Assembly (NCBI GenBank): GCA_036897095.1
Contig: JAYMSP010000185.1
Span: 1-64,000, forward strand
From: Plantago elongata
Lineage: Eukaryota; Streptophyta; Magnoliopsida; Lamiales; Plantaginaceae
Direction of reading: 5' to 3'
Length of the DNA: 64,000 nucleotides
Of the stretch, positions 34,986-47,767 are shown one piece after another. Under the pieces are notes generated by a model. That model had not been told where the DNA came from, did not search any database, and was given only the letters and a program-made list of their open reading frames with translations. Each line of letters starts with the position of its first letter. The stretch's first letter is position 1. The position numbers and the translations under genes are program-made.

Positions 34986-37947
34986 TTAACATTGCAGTCT
35001 AAATGCGTAATACAGAGACCAAGCAAGACAAACTGAGATTAGGGTGATTTTAATAGGCATCCTCCCGTCATCGGTTCGTAAGATCATGGCTTCATAAACT
35101 GGCAAGCAATTCACGATTCCAAAACCCGAAATGAGCATTGGCATAAATGATGCATTTGGTTCTTCTCTCTTTAGAATATGAAGAAGCCCATAGATAAATG
35201 CAGCTAAATTTAGAACTGCAGCTGTTGATAATGGCACGAACATTGGCGAGGCAACACCAAACTCATATCTGCCTTCATAATACCTTTTTGTCTGGTCATT
35301 GTCCATTACTTTGTTGGTGATGTCAAATCCTCTCGGGGCAATGCCCAGATGATTACTGATGTATTCAAGACCTCCGAACAGGTTGGATGAAAGGCCTCGG
35401 ATGAGCCACATTCGTTGATCGTTCCACCATCTCTGGGCTGTGCTTCGTGTTATGACGAACTCAACGCAATCTTGTCCATATGATCCAATGAAGAGGAAAA
35501 TGTGCAGTATAAACCAAGGACTTGATACCTAAAACATACATTCTGTTATAGTTCAGAATGCCCTTTCTTCATTTTCAAAGGTTGTTTAACTTCTGGTGTG
35601 AAATTCAAGTTGGAAAAAGCTGCAAGTATATGTAGTAACGAGTGACAAGTTACTTACTGATGGGAAAATGTAGATGCTATTGAGGAAAGTAATTTGTGGG
35701 AGGAAGGAGTACACCATGATTGGAAATGACCAGATAGGACCAAAAGCATAGTAACAGTAGCAATGTGCCATTAGCGACCCCATGTAACGTGTGCCGAATG
35801 TTAGAGGACTGTACTTCGATATAGCCACTTCTAGAAGACCGACGTCCCATCTCTTCATCTGGGTTACAACGTCATTTAGGGCTATTGGCATATCGGCGAG
35901 AAATGCTGGCCTTTCAGGGTTACAATATATGGACCTCCACCCCTGGCAGTGTAACCTTAATCCTGTGTAATAGTCCTCCACCAAGGATCCATATCTAAAC
36001 CCCATCTGCAAGTGGAAGTTAGTTCATAAAGACCTACATTATTTTTAGGGGTGTTTGCAGGAGCCTTTTTCATTCTGACTTATGCGTTCTCTCAAAACAC
36101 TAGTACAAAAGGACTTATTAGCCAGCAAAAAGCCAAAAGCAGTTTTAAAGAGCTCTTGCAAACACCCTCTCAACAACACAAAAAGAGGCTCAGGAACGGC
36201 AGACCGCAAACCTTGGAGCCCCATACACTTCGATTCTCATAATCACAGCCTGCAACTCGATGGGCGGATTCTAAATTTGCTTGATTGTTGATAGGCTTCA
36301 AGACAACAGTTTTTAGCCCCAACTCCTCGGGTACATTAGGCTCAAGAATTGATGATGGATCACCATAGAAAACTCGTCGGGTGAAAAAGGTACCTGTCCC
36401 GAAGTAATCAGGGCCCAAGAGACCATTGAGGCCTTCAGGGTTCAAGTGGTACGCGCGCTTCATCTCAGAACCATATATGTCAGCTTTGTTAAGACCATGG
36501 AAACGGACAGGGAACTGAACAAATCCCAATTTAGGCCTAATAGAACTGTCCATAAAGAAACATAACATCTTATGAGGTGTTGATGGATCATTAGAGATCA
36601 TGTCACAATCCAAGGTTAAGATAATCGGAGCGTTTGTCATGATCTCTGATACTCGAAGCTTCAAAACAGACATATTTAGATAGACATTATTCTGGACATC
36701 TTACATACTCTTTTCAAGTACTAATAAGAATGGAGTTCAAGGTCTTAAGAGCGAACCAATGTATTAAGCGCGCCTGCCTTAAACTGATGCGTAAATGCTG
36801 GACTCTTCTGTCTGGATACATAAATAAGGTTCGGCATGGAACAGCCAGCAACATCCCTGTCTTCACCACTTTGTGATATAACCTGTTCAAGCAGCTCAGA
36901 AATTTTACACTCCATTTTAGTGATCAACCTGTATGGGAATGGTAAAAGAATTTCACTTTGGTAAATGGTAATTAACCTGTATTACAGCAGGGTGATCCAG
37001 TGCAGTAAATCCTTGACTCCATGTTTTAAAAACCTCATTCCTCCTGTACTCATCATCACCAACACTTCCTTTAGCAACCATATTTTCCACTCTCCTCTTC
37101 ATCTCCTCATACAACACCTGTTTCAATACGATCCCTTTTTGCATCAAATTAATCTGTAACTACTATCCATCATACATTCTTCAATGCTATAACATGATGT
37201 TTTAACTCTTGTACGACGCACTTTCAGAAATCACCATGATGTCTCTGTAGCTAGCATAGAATAAAACACTATCATACTGTTATCGATGCGACTAACTGAA
37301 CTACGGACTAGTATTCTTAGTTACTTGACCATTTAACTTTGATAATTGATAACCTTAATCCTCTGATGATCTTCAGAACTTGAAGTCGAATTTCGGCTAA
37401 AATAAGCATCAGGAGACCTTTCCATAACCTGATTCTCATCACAGAACGGCAACCAAACTTTGGCAAACTCAGCAGCTTCCATTAACCCAAACAGAGTAAG
37501 CTCTGAACCTCCATCGTCCGACACGTACACCGAAAGCTTCTCGGGCAGATAATCATACGCCAACACCGACAACACTGTTGCAGCTACCGTAGATGGCGGC
37601 TCCTTCGTCGGATCCGCCGTGCAAATGAACACATCCAGCGCGGGAAAATCGCTCCGGTCCAGAACTTGTTTCAGTCTATCAGGATAAGGTGTTTTGACTA
37701 CTGGATTCATGCGAAAAGCTTGCGAATTCAGCCACATGAAGCTGAGAATTACATTTGATATGAGCAGAAGTAGTGAAATTATGAGAGATTTGAAGTTGGT
37801 TGATTCGATTACAGTGATGAAATTTTGGAGAAGAAGAGCGATAATGGCAGAAGCGTAAATAGGAGCAAATAGGCGGTTGAATTTCCGGTGGGGAAGTGGT
37901 GTGGATGAGTGAAGTGGCGGAGAATCGATTAGTGTTGTACCTTCCAT
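34986..37947 (-). CDS. CSLG: Cellulose synthase-like protein, CslG type
   Basis: Six exons on the minus strand: 37947-37354, 37117-36977, 36882-36757, 36658-36212, 36005-35658 and 35528-34986, joining in frame to 732 residues. It is a GT2 membrane glycosyltransferase with two N-terminal membrane segments (about residues 26-76), the first UDP-sugar Asp in VSDDGG (about 144-148), the DxD equivalent LDCDM (303-307), VEDYYTG (about 445), QMKRW (the QxxRW motif, 485-489) and about six C-terminal membrane helices. [24 protein letters not shown] and RWWNDQRMW are typical of the CslG/E/M clade, and the C-terminal half matches CslG best. Relatives in this clade include ER-bound glucuronosyltransferases of triterpenoid saponin synthesis; whether this one acts on wall glucans or saponins cannot be told from sequence. 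The start [10 protein letters not shown] fits the family, although an in-frame ATG lies 84 bases upstream. Intron 4 contains a small MITE. Confidence 0.9.
36047..36170. mobile_element. Small MITE in CslG intron 4
   Basis: About 124 bp with inverted ends: AGGGGTGTTTGCAGGAGC at the left, and GAGGGTGTTTGCAAGAGC read from the right. The interior has AAAAGC/GCTTTT-type sequence. It looks hAT-like. A target duplication was not found. Confidence 0.55.
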
Positions 37948-40284
37948 TTCTTCAGTTGTACATTTCTGGTGTTTCTGAAGATTAGGGTTATGTTTATATT
38001 TTATAGAGCAAAATGTTTCTAATTGGAACAATGGAAGTCAATTTGAGGTGATTAGTTAAATGAAAGAATGTTTATCAGTGTTGATGGATAATTGGTCATC
38101 ATGTCATCGTCAAAGACTATGAGCTTTATAAAGCTTCAATTATATGGGGAATTTGTCATTGTGTAATGTGTGTTTATGTTATTTTCTGATAAGGTTCTTT
38201 TCAAATGGAACTGTGATCTCATTCTTTAGAGCTCAGATAATAAACCTGGCGATGTGACGACAAATATTAGCTTCGAATTTGAATTGTATCTTAAATTGTA
38301 AATTTAAATATATTATTGTCCGTTATTTAAACGATCATATTAAATTAAACAATCTTGCTTTAATAATCAATTAAATGATGACGAAATTAATGATCAACAA
38401 TCGAACAACAACAATAACAACGTAAGCGATTACGTGGTTTAGTAAGTGCCTACACCAGTAAAAAATCACAATTTTTTTTTAAAGCAACAATGATTACAGG
38501 AGCGTAAAATGATTTAGAGATAGTAAAACCACATAAAATTGTAGATCGATATGTAAGAAATCTGAAATCTAACTCCTAATTGTAGACTAATTATACAGGA
38601 TGGAAAACAGTTTCTCTATCTGATGATGATGGATGGAATGAGCAAAGGAATTTATAGAAAGCTCCATCATGTTTAAAACAGAGTAACAACATTTACCTCA
38701 ACAATGCCAACTTTAAATCCTGGCCTTTCATTTATAACACAAGCTTGATATAAACCGTCCATTCTTCCAGCAACCAGAATGAGCTATTCAAACTACATTA
38801 TCTTTTATTATGGAATATTTGAAAAAAAAACCTAAAATAGCATTGCTGGTAAATTAGTTCGTTACATTAGCCCCGTTAACAACCACAACTCAACGAGGTA
38901 AAGGAGTCTTAGGATCGTTTAAAAGAGTTGAAGACAATCAAAGTGGACGAAAGACCCAAATGTTAACATCTTATATTATGAGATACATTTTCAATAGTAA
39001 AAACAATGAAAGTCAATACATGTATATACATTATTATAAATTATAATAGTAGCACTAGCAACACTTTAAATGTAACGAAATCATCATATATACGTTCAAA
39101 TTCACTTATATTTTATTTTCTTACAATTTTACACGTTCAGTTTGAAGATAAGTTTGACATAACAAGTACGTCTAGAAGTTAGTATGTGGCCGGATGTAAT
39201 GCACCCTCCTAGAAAGGTAATGACTGGAGCATATCAGTTGGAATGGCAAAAGACAGTTAACCACATATCAACAAGTATAGTCCTATCAGATTTAAGACTT
39301 AAGAGTGCACAAAAGTAGGTTGTGTTTGAAATGTGGCATTGTTTACTACTACCATTAAGAAATCAATTTTTGTGTTAATGTACTTTAAATCCCAGGCTGC
39401 AGAGAGCCCACACCATCTTTGGAGGGGTGAAATCCTTCCGTGCGATCTTCACTTCTAGCTTCCCCCCATGTAGTCCTCAAGTTTTTTTAAAGCTTTATCC
39501 AGATGTACAGTACTTGTGATCGATCCTCGTACGATCTTGGTTTCGTTTCTTTTGTGTGTTGGACTGCCATCTCTTGAAACTTAACTGCTAGAACATAGCC
39601 AGTATTAGTGAAGTACAAATGACAAGAAATTTTAAGCAATGTTCCTTGGTTTCTCAAAACTTCAACAAGATGAAAATTCAAGCTTAAATGTTTCAAGAAT
39701 GCAATTCAAGGTGAAAGGAAACTAACAGGGTTCCGAAGTAAGTCCATTAGGTAGCTGACATGTTGACCGAATATATACTATCTGCAATTAATTTACCAGA
39801 GAGCTCAATAAACATGACATTGATGCACATGACATATTGAAAGGGCTGAATCTAATACTAGATCTCAATTTGGCCAGAATTAATGTGTGGGAGCAGGGTA
39901 TATATAATTGACACTAAAATATGTTTAGGTGCATATTAAATGCTAGACCGATTTTACTAAACGTTGTACACAATTTAAACATATTATAAATTTTCTGAAA
40001 TTAAAATAAATTATAAAACAATCACCTAACTTCAAAATAATACACTTTTAACTAAAAAAACTCAAATTATCACATATTCAAAAATATATAAACATATATA
40101 CAATACGATAACATAACGTAACGAAAATCAATATCAAAAAATAATTAAATATAATTTATAAATAATGATGAATTTGAAATGATTATATTGTTCTGATTCA
40201 TATTTATAGTCACCATTAATTATATAATTACTTAGTTAATTAATTAACTTTAAAAAAAATTAAAAAATAAAAATTTCACTGGAA
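37948..40284. other. CslG promoter side and AT-rich intergenic DNA
   Basis: No gene is supported. A weak GTAGCTGACATGTTGACCGA string near 39753 could be a relic of a copia RNase H end, but is too short to call. Confidence 0.4.
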
Positions 40285-40500
40285 ATGGTAATGGCATCCA
40301 GGGCTGCCAGGACACATGGTTCTGGCAGACTGCAGGAAGCTCCGATCTGCTCTGGAGAAGGGAGCAGCCAGCTCCGATCTGGAGCACATGAGCTCCAGAT
40401 TAGAGCCCCCGTGCTCCGATCGGAGCACAGCAGAGCGCGCTGCTCCGATCTGACCGGAGCAACTCTGATTGACTTTGCTCCGGCAAACTCCACCATTGGA
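40285..40500. repeat. Palindrome-rich GC island (GGAGC/GCTCC)
   Basis: About 210 bp of markedly GC-rich DNA in AT-rich surroundings. GCTCCGATC and its inverse GATCGGAGC, and GGAGCAC/GTGCTCC, recur many times in both orientations, including the perfect palindrome GTGCTCCGATCGGAGCAC. Both strands are open through it as a consequence of composition; I do not regard either frame as a gene. Loosely inverted sequences lie at about 39941-39960 and 40676-40695 (ACCG.TTTTACTAAA.G and its inverse), so it may be the core of a larger TIR element. Confidence 0.6.
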
Positions 40501-42295
40501 GATGTCGGTGAGTTCTTCGTGTTTTTTTAAAAAAAAATCAATTTATTTGTTCAGATGATAAAATAAATCGAATAAACTTGATGTTTTTGAGGTGAAAGAG
40601 TAATTTTTAAAATTATTGAATCATTTCATAAATTATAATAATATTGATATTTTGTAATATATTAACTTCATCCTGCATTTAGTAAAAGCGGTATTGTTTT
40701 TAATCGGTATGTTTAACATTTTAGTATTGCATGGAGGGATGATTCACTGCAAAATAAATTAGGAATAGAGACCCATAAAAAATTACACAATGTTGCATGT
40801 TACTTATCATAGGGGGCGAAATCTTCAATCGAATATCCCAATTTCACATCAATTCCAACTAGCATTTACCCAAATTTTAATTGATACTCCATGGCTAGCT
40901 AGATTTGTTTTCTAAATAAGTTAATTATATCATAATTCACAATTAATAGTGTACTTTATAAATCATTTGCTTCAACCAAAAACACTTTATAATTCTATAA
41001 TTGTCGGGTTCGAAATACCTACTACATACAACTTCAACTCCTTGCCACCAAACCACCTTCTAATCACTCCACTTCAGGGTTTGATTTTATTGTCCTTAAT
41101 AGATTGTTCCTTAGCCGAGCACCTCCAACATTTGAATTCGTCTGGTGATCTTATCGAGTTATGTCAAACATGGAGTCCATATATTTCTACTCGAATTGAA
41201 ACATGAACGAAACCAAGGACTAGTGCTGGTTATATATACTATATAGTACTGCTAGGCTTGTTTTCAGCCCTCGCCCCTCAACTACCAATGAACGGTTAAA
41301 CCTTAGAAATTTATAATTTAAAAGTTTATTTTCTTTAAAGTATAATTTTCAAATTAAATTTCAGCTCGACACATTGTCTGTATATTTATTTTTATTTTTT
41401 ATTAAGTCAAAATAGGTTAAAATACGGTCAAAATATTAAATTTCCATATAATTTTGTATTTCCAATGGACACATCACTAAATTAACGGAGAAATTAATCG
41501 GAGTATAAAAATTACTTTAAATATTATTATGGTGTATTAAAATTGAAGAGGGCCTTCCTATTATTATATACACCTCACGATGGTTTTATTGTAATGTAAA
41601 GAAAGAATAAAAATTTCCCGGATGTACATGGATATCGTGTTGTGGCCATGTGGAAATGTCAAATGTGAGCTGCGTAATTGCAAATCATTTGGACATGCAT
41701 GTGCAACTCGTGGCGGCAATTCTCTTCATATTCTACGTTGCCAGTTGCCACTTTGCATCCAAGTTCAAGTCGTTAGATACTGTATTTGATCTTCTTAACT
41801 ATAAAGTCAAATCGCAAACTCCATTACCCAAATTCCAAATTGGCATAGTATGATTTTATACGTTAATGTTAATATTAGGGACGGAGTAAGAAATTTACAA
41901 TGCGTAGTGTTTAATTTAAAATTATCTTTTTATGTGTGTGTATATTGACAAATTATTATTTTTTAAAATAAAATATTAATGAATTTAAAGATTAAAATAA
42001 ATAAAAATATATATACTGGCAGCAAAAATATGCCCACGCAAACACAATATATTTGGTAAATTGAATGAAATGAAGTTAGAAGCATGTGAGAGAATTTTAT
42101 ATCATTTAAGAGTTTGAATTTGTATAGGGTTGCGGAATCTAGTCATATATATTAACACTCCCTGCACTCATGGTTGATTTCAACTTATTTGGCGAGCCTT
42201 TCGAAAAATTTATTATGAGACGGAGATTTCCTCCGTGAAAATTTAAACTCAGATTTTACGTAATCCTAAAACTCTAATACCATAATAAAATTACA
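40501..42295. other. AT-rich intergenic DNA
   Basis: No gene is supported; the open frames at 40949-41206 and 41650-41853 have no recognisable domain. Confidence 0.45.
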
Positions 42296-42443
42296 GGGCT
42301 GATTGACATGATATTTAAATAGGAATTTTGGTGAAATTATATTTGGAATGAAATTGAAATGAGGGTATTTGAAGTGTATTTTAGACTAAATTACTGTTCA
42401 TCGAGTTAAATGGGGACATTTAAATATCTGGCCAATCAACCCC
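42296..42443. mobile_element. Tourist-like MITE (copy C)
   Basis: GGGCTGATTGACATGATATT at the left and an inverted CCAATCAACCCC at the right. The interior is clearly alignable to copies B and D, including AATGAAATTGAAATG, AAGTGTATTTTAG and TGTTCATCGAGT. The target duplication is blurred. Confidence 0.65.
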
Positions 42444-42940
42444 ATCTCATTTAAAACTTCTAACTTAATAATTATCCAAAAATAATTATCCAAAAACTGA
42501 ACACGTGGCTACTATTTTCAGTTCCTAAGCTCGGTTTGAATTTTCAGTTCCTGAGCTCGGTATCAAACTTCACCTACCCCGCATTTTTTTATATATATGA
42601 CCATAAAGTAGAAATTGAATTTGCCAAATTGCACCAAAATACTGCAGTGCTTTCCTATGGGTCTAGTGGGCACGCCAAAGCGAGAAATTATTGTTTGTGA
42701 AGCTTTATTAAACTCGTTTATGTCACGTTTCTTCCGATAAAATATTTACTAGCGTTGGCGTAATATTTAATTTAAATCTAATTCAAGCGGCCTAATTGTA
42801 CCTAGCAAGCATTTACGTAGGGGCAACATGTTTTGTTTCTAATTCAATTCTGGGTACGAATCAAGAACGCATATCCTTCTTCTTCTTCTTCACACATCTC
42901 TGTCTTTCTTTCATCCATAAAACGAGAAAAACTCACCTAG

Positions 42941-42973
<33 letters not shown>

Positions 42974-43195
42974 CGAATATTGCCAATACCAAGACACGTT
43001 AATTGTTCTCTCTCATGTTCTCTCTCTATAACCCAATCCAATCCTTAAATACCAATTCAGATTTATTCAATTCACCTCGATTCTTAATCATTTGCCTCAC
43101 TCTGTTTTCTGTTATGTATTGATTGCACCCGTTAATGCTATAAAAATCCAATCTTTTGTGTATGCGATAAGAAGGAAAAGAAGTTGAAAGTGGAG
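42444..43195. promoter_or_regulatory. Promoter/leader region of the TMEM41-like gene with an AG microsatellite
   Basis: Contains an uninterrupted (AG)n tract at 42945-42973, preceded by CTTCTTCTTCTT pyrimidine repeats. Such GA/CT tracts are common in plant 5' leaders and core promoters. The transcription start is not defined. Confidence 0.45.
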
Positions 43196-45290
43196 ATGGA
43201 TGGCAGTGCTGTGAAAACGGTGAATAATGAGGGTAAATCCGGTAAGTTCCCGTTGACGGGGGGTGAGGTGGTTGCAGCTAGCGGTGTCGTTTTGGGATTC
43301 GTGGTGGGGTTGGTTGGGGTCTACCTTACCATGCCCGATTCTGATTACAGCTTCCTCAAGCTTCCTCGTACTCTGCAAGATATCCAGATCCTCAAGTAAT
43401 TTCTTTTTCCTTTCCTTTTTTATTCTCATTTCACTCATCATGATGATTAGTTTCATTGATTTTAAAATTGTTATGTTGCTGAATCTGTTGTTGATGTTTT
43501 GATTAGACTTCTAATTAGCTGGTTATCGTGTTAATTCGGTTTTCAAAGATCCGATTCGAAGTCTGATGCTTCATGGTGGCAACTAGCAAATACGATTAGT
43601 TTTTCCAGTCCTTTCTCCCTAAATAAACAGTTAAATACCGGTTTGATGTTTCATGTCGAAAACTAATGAAGGTGAAATGGAAATGCCAGGAAGATATTAA
43701 AAAGTTAAAATGTTATCCTTTGCAGTTTTGGGATAATAACAATTGTGTGAAGCTAGTGGAAAACTAATCAAGGAGTGAAATGGAAATGCCAGAGAGATAT
43801 CTAACTGCATGCTTATCGTTTGAAGTGAATGTGCTAAGCTAGTGGATAACTAAGCAGATCTAACCTGAGAAGCTGGATAAAGTTAAGATATGCATGTGGG
43901 ATATTAAGTGTAGATTAAGTAGATTGTACTTAAACTACATTGCAAGCTGAGATACGTGGGTGAGAGAGAATGTTTATCCAGATCCCTTTAAGATAGGTTC
44001 TTGTGCTATCTCTGGACTCTGGTGAATGGTTGAGGCTTTCGGATGACAAATTCAAATAGTTTCTGTTGATTGATAGATGGAAAGATGATGAAAATTGTGT
44101 GTATTGGACCTTTTTCGTTCTTCTGTTAGTAATGGTGATGTTGCTGGATTAGCTGTTTCTATCTGTATGACGTTTAACCACCCATCATGATTAAATGAAG
44201 AAAAGGTGTTGTTGATATTTTAATTATTTTTGCTTCGTACAGGGATAACTTGGAGAGCTATACAAGTGACTACACCATACAGGTTCTTGTGGGATACTGT
44301 CTGGTCTACATATTTATGCAGACTTTTATGATTCCAGGGACCGTATTTATGTCCTTACTTGCTGGATCCCTCTTTGGGGTCTTCAAGGGTGTAGCTCTGG
44401 TTGTATTCACAGCTACTGCTGGAGCATCTTCTTGCTACTTCTTATCTAAACTGATTGGTCGTCCAATCGTTTTCTCTCTGTGGCCCGACAAATTAAGTTT
44501 CTTCCAGGCCCAGGTTGTTAGATAGCATCTTACCTTCTAACTACTTTTTATGATTTCTACATACATTTTCTTGTCATTGGTATAAACTATCTATGCTTTT
44601 GCAGGTGGGTAAAAGACGTGAGCGGCTTCTAAATTACATGCTCTTCCTGAGAGTAACTCCTACACTGCCCAATACATTTATCAATTTTGCTTCACCAATT
44701 GTAGATGTTCCATTCCATACATTCTTGTTAGCTACGTCTATCGGGATCATTCCTGCTGCTTTTGTTACTGTCAGGGTATTTCTTCTAACTTTATTACATT
44801 ATCTCATACTTGTTAGTTTTTTTTGCAAAAAATCCTTGTTTAAGCAACATTATTTTTCTAAAGTATCTAAATCCTATATCGCACAATAATAATATCATTG
44901 CTATGCCCTAAGCCTAACTGCTGGGAAATTACATATATTCCCTTTTATCACCTGGCCATGATTGGCAATTGTCATCACTGAAACCAGGACCTTAAGTTTA
45001 GCACCCTATTGAGATTAAACTTATTGCTGGCTGTTTTAATTTAATTTTCTGAAAAGCAAGGGGTGTCTTGTTTAATCTCAACTTCTATGGAAGGGAACTA
45101 GGTAAAAATAATCCTGGAAATAAACTTTTGCATGAGCACTTGACTGAACAACTTTGATCTTCTGAAGGCTGGAATGACTCTTGGGGAGTTGCAGTCGGTT
45201 GGGGATCTGTACGACATCCAATCCATCGCGACTCTATTTCTCATTGGTGCTGTCTCTGTCACTCCCACGTTGATGGGGAATAAGAACTAA
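43196..45290 (+). CDS. TMEM41-like VTT-domain (SNARE-associated Golgi/DedA family) membrane protein
   Basis: Four exons: 43196-43395, 44243-44513, 44605-44775 and 45168-45290, encoding 254 residues. The first membrane helix is near residues 22-45 (ASGVVLGFVVGLVGVYL). The VTT core follows: YIFMQTFMIPGTVFMSLLAG, GVALVVFTATAGASSCYFLS and LNYMLFLRVTPTLPNTFINF, then a helix ending in SVTPTLMGNKN. Animal TMEM41B is an ER phospholipid scramblase needed for autophagosome and lipoprotein formation; the plant relatives keep the same fold, so ER lipid handling is a reasonable inference. The length matches plant homologues closely. The start MDGSAV is the first ATG in frame. The gene appears intact. Confidence 0.92.
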
Positions 45291-45834
45291 TTGTGATGCT
45301 GCAATGCTTCTTACACTAGACTCTGGGGAGAAATCCTTCATAACTCAATGGGTGGTCAGCACCTGGTGTTAGGGGGGCAGGGGGTGTGAATTCTGGAGGC
45401 ACAGTATAAATTCTGGATGATTTTAGCTGGAGACTCGTAATGGGCATTCTTTGAGCATCATCAGGACCATCCTGCACTGGAGTTAGGTTGTAAATTGTTT
45501 ATCCAGTGTAGAATCTCATGTTATTGTTACTTTTGTATCATTTAAAATCTTGCTTGTAGACTTGTAGTCATGTATCTGGATGACTGGATTGATGTTCCGA
45601 AATGCAGTTTAGAATTAGATTCTTCGAAATCAAGTTTTTCTGTCCAGCATTTTGAGGTCAAAGCCTGTCGGAGTTTTTAATATTTAAAATAGTACCCCTT
45701 CTCATTATATTATTAAGAGTTAGTATACCATTCATTGCTTCGTGCCATGTGAGACCCATAATCACAAGCAAACTACGAAATCACATTAATTTTTTCAAAT
45801 GTGTATAACATCAATATTCATAATGAAGTTGTAA
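45291..45834. other. 3' flank of the TMEM41-like gene
   Basis: Probable 3' untranslated region to about 45640, then intergenic DNA up to the Harbinger element. Nothing else was seen. Confidence 0.45.
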
Positions 45835-47764
45835 GACCATCTACAAAGGTGACGCGTCGTTGTGCGTTTTTTCTATATTGGTGATACGTTATCATCACAT
45901 TGTGAATGTTACATTAATTTTTTAATTTTTTTAGTTTACATATTATAAAATTGTTTAGAAGTTAAAATTAATCAAATTGCATTTTATTGAAGATGTTTTA
46001 TAATTTATTGAGATAGAACAAACCACGAATATATTACAACATAGTGCGGGAAATTAAAATCAAACGAAAATAAAATGCAACAAACAGACAACACACAAAA
46101 TCGAAATAATCAAACACACAACCCCGACTGGAGAAGATTCATCTTCACTGTAGCGTCCAAATATGTTCCATTAAGTCGTTTGTTAACTGGTGTGCGTGAT
46201 TAAACTAAAGATCCGACGTAAATTGTTCATGTATTCCGGAATAGTATTTATTGTAGACGGCGCCCGACGGATACGAACTCCATCAATGAGATCCGACACA
46301 TGCTCACGGGTATCTTGTTAGAGCTGTTCAATTTCTTCGTCATAGTTTAGGTATTTGTGGCGCTCATCTTCAACTATCATGATGTGGAGTGTTATGCAAC
46401 AATCCATACTCTTTTTTAGAATGTTTTTATTGTGCGCAAGTGCCAGGTTTCGTATAATTGCAAACCGTGCTTGCATAACTCCGAAAGCACGTTTGACGTC
46501 TTTGCGGCAGGACTCTTGAAGCTCGGAGAACTTGCATTGTTTGTGAGTTACCAGATTCGGGATGGTAGGAACAAATGTAACCCAAGTGGGTAGATCCCAT
46601 CGGTTAGATAGTAAGTCATGTTGTATTGATGACCATTCACCTCAAAGTTGACCTGATGGGCTGTGCCATTAAGGATATCGTCGAAAACCGGTGAACGTTG
46701 CACGATTGATAAGTCATTGTATTTTTCGGAAACCCCAAAGAATGAATGTCATATCCAAGTATCTTGGGATGCTACTGCTTCTAACACATGAGTAGGCTTT
46801 TTACTTCTGTCTTGGAACTGACCGTGCCACGTTTTCGGACAGTTCTTCCACGTCCAGTGCATACAGTCGATACTCCCAAGCATGCCCACAAACCCTCGTG
46901 CACCGTTGATTGCTAACAACATTCGTAAATCTCCTCATTGGCCTTGCGCATATATGTATGTTGGACCGAACTCACCAACAAAGGCGTCACAAAAGCGATA
47001 TAGATACTCGAGAGTTGTGCTTTCACCGAGCCGACAATACTCATCAACCGAGTCGGCAGATACCCCATAAGCTAACATGCGATATAGATACAGTACTTCT
47101 GATCCTAACCTCCATGTAGGCTGAGATGAGAGCCAAATCCTCACTCTCGCTGTATGGGTTGTTCCGTACGGTTGTTGTGTTGGTTGCAGCTCCTCCGATG
47201 GCTTTTGCTTTCCCACACCTCCGGATCGGTTGTTTTTTCGACTGCGTTTGAAGAACAACCTCCTCTTCCGGTGTTTGTGAAACCATTGGTGTTTGGGAGG
47301 ATGGAGATTGGTAAATTTGAGTGTAGGGATCTTGGTAGGATCTTTGGAACAAAGGTCGAACGTGACTCGGTTGGGATTGGAAAGCCGTGTTTTCGAAGTG
47401 AGCTTGCATGTTCTCATGGTATTTGTCGGGTTTGTTGAGTTTCAACCACTGAAAATACTTCGCATCCATCTTGCCGAAAAATGAAAGTGGAAAGGGTGTT
47501 TTAAGTTAAGAGAGTTTTTAAAGTTTAATTAATAGAGAAAGAGGAGTTGGAGATGGGACGATTCAAAAAATATCAAGATTGGTCTCGTTGGTGAATTTTT
47601 TTTTTTTTTATTTCGTGTTTTAGGAGATATTACCGTTTTAAAACGGATATATTTTGAAAAAAAAATCAGACAGGGACACGTGGCAGCCAAGCGACGGTAT
47701 GGGACGCACGCCGCAACATTAAGGCGCCATTGGAGGTGCCACGGCGCGACCAATGGAGCCGGTC
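45835..47764 (-). mobile_element. PIF/Harbinger transposon with TAA target duplication, inactive
   Basis: Bounded by TAA at 45832-45834 and 47765-47767. The terminal inverted repeats begin GACC at both ends and agree at about 14 of the first 22 bases (GACCATCTACAAAGG against GACCGGCTCCATTGG). TAA/TTA target sites are characteristic of PIF/Harbinger. The 1930-bp element carries the start of the Myb-like ORF joined to a transposase remnant, which suggests an internally deleted copy. Confidence 0.75.
46170..47469 (-). pseudogene. Harbinger Myb-like start joined to Plant_transposon-type transposase, decayed
   Basis: The frame from 47469 starts MDAKYFQWLKLNKPDKYHEN and reaches SESEDLALISAYMEV, the beginning of the Myb-like ORF1. 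It then breaks into transposase sequence in another frame: YRMLAYGVSADSVDEYCRLG, GESTTLEYLYRFCDAF, GMLGSIDCMHWTWKNCPK (first catalytic Asp) and YYLTDGIYPTWVTFVPTI (second Asp). It ends with RKDVKRAFGVMQARFAI, where the family normally has DVERAFG, so the third catalytic acid is replaced by Lys. Frame breaks and this change make it inactive. The loss between ORF1 and the transposase looks like an internal deletion. Confidence 0.75.
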
Positions 47765-47767
47765 TAA

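Noticed and set aside
36883-36976. Alternative acceptors for CslG intron 2 at about 36929 or 36910
   Set aside because: The first leaves a 48-base intron and an immediate stop. The second inserts residues absent from the family. The acceptor at 36883 gives the conserved HPAVIQVISQS join.
39700-39900. Possible copia RNase H/LTR relic (GTAGCTGACATGTTGACCGA)
   Set aside because: Only one short motif; no LTR or neighbouring polymerase sequence to support it.
40260-40530. Open frames of about 80 codons on both strands
   Set aside because: Explained by the symmetric GGAGC/GCTCC repeats; no homology seen.
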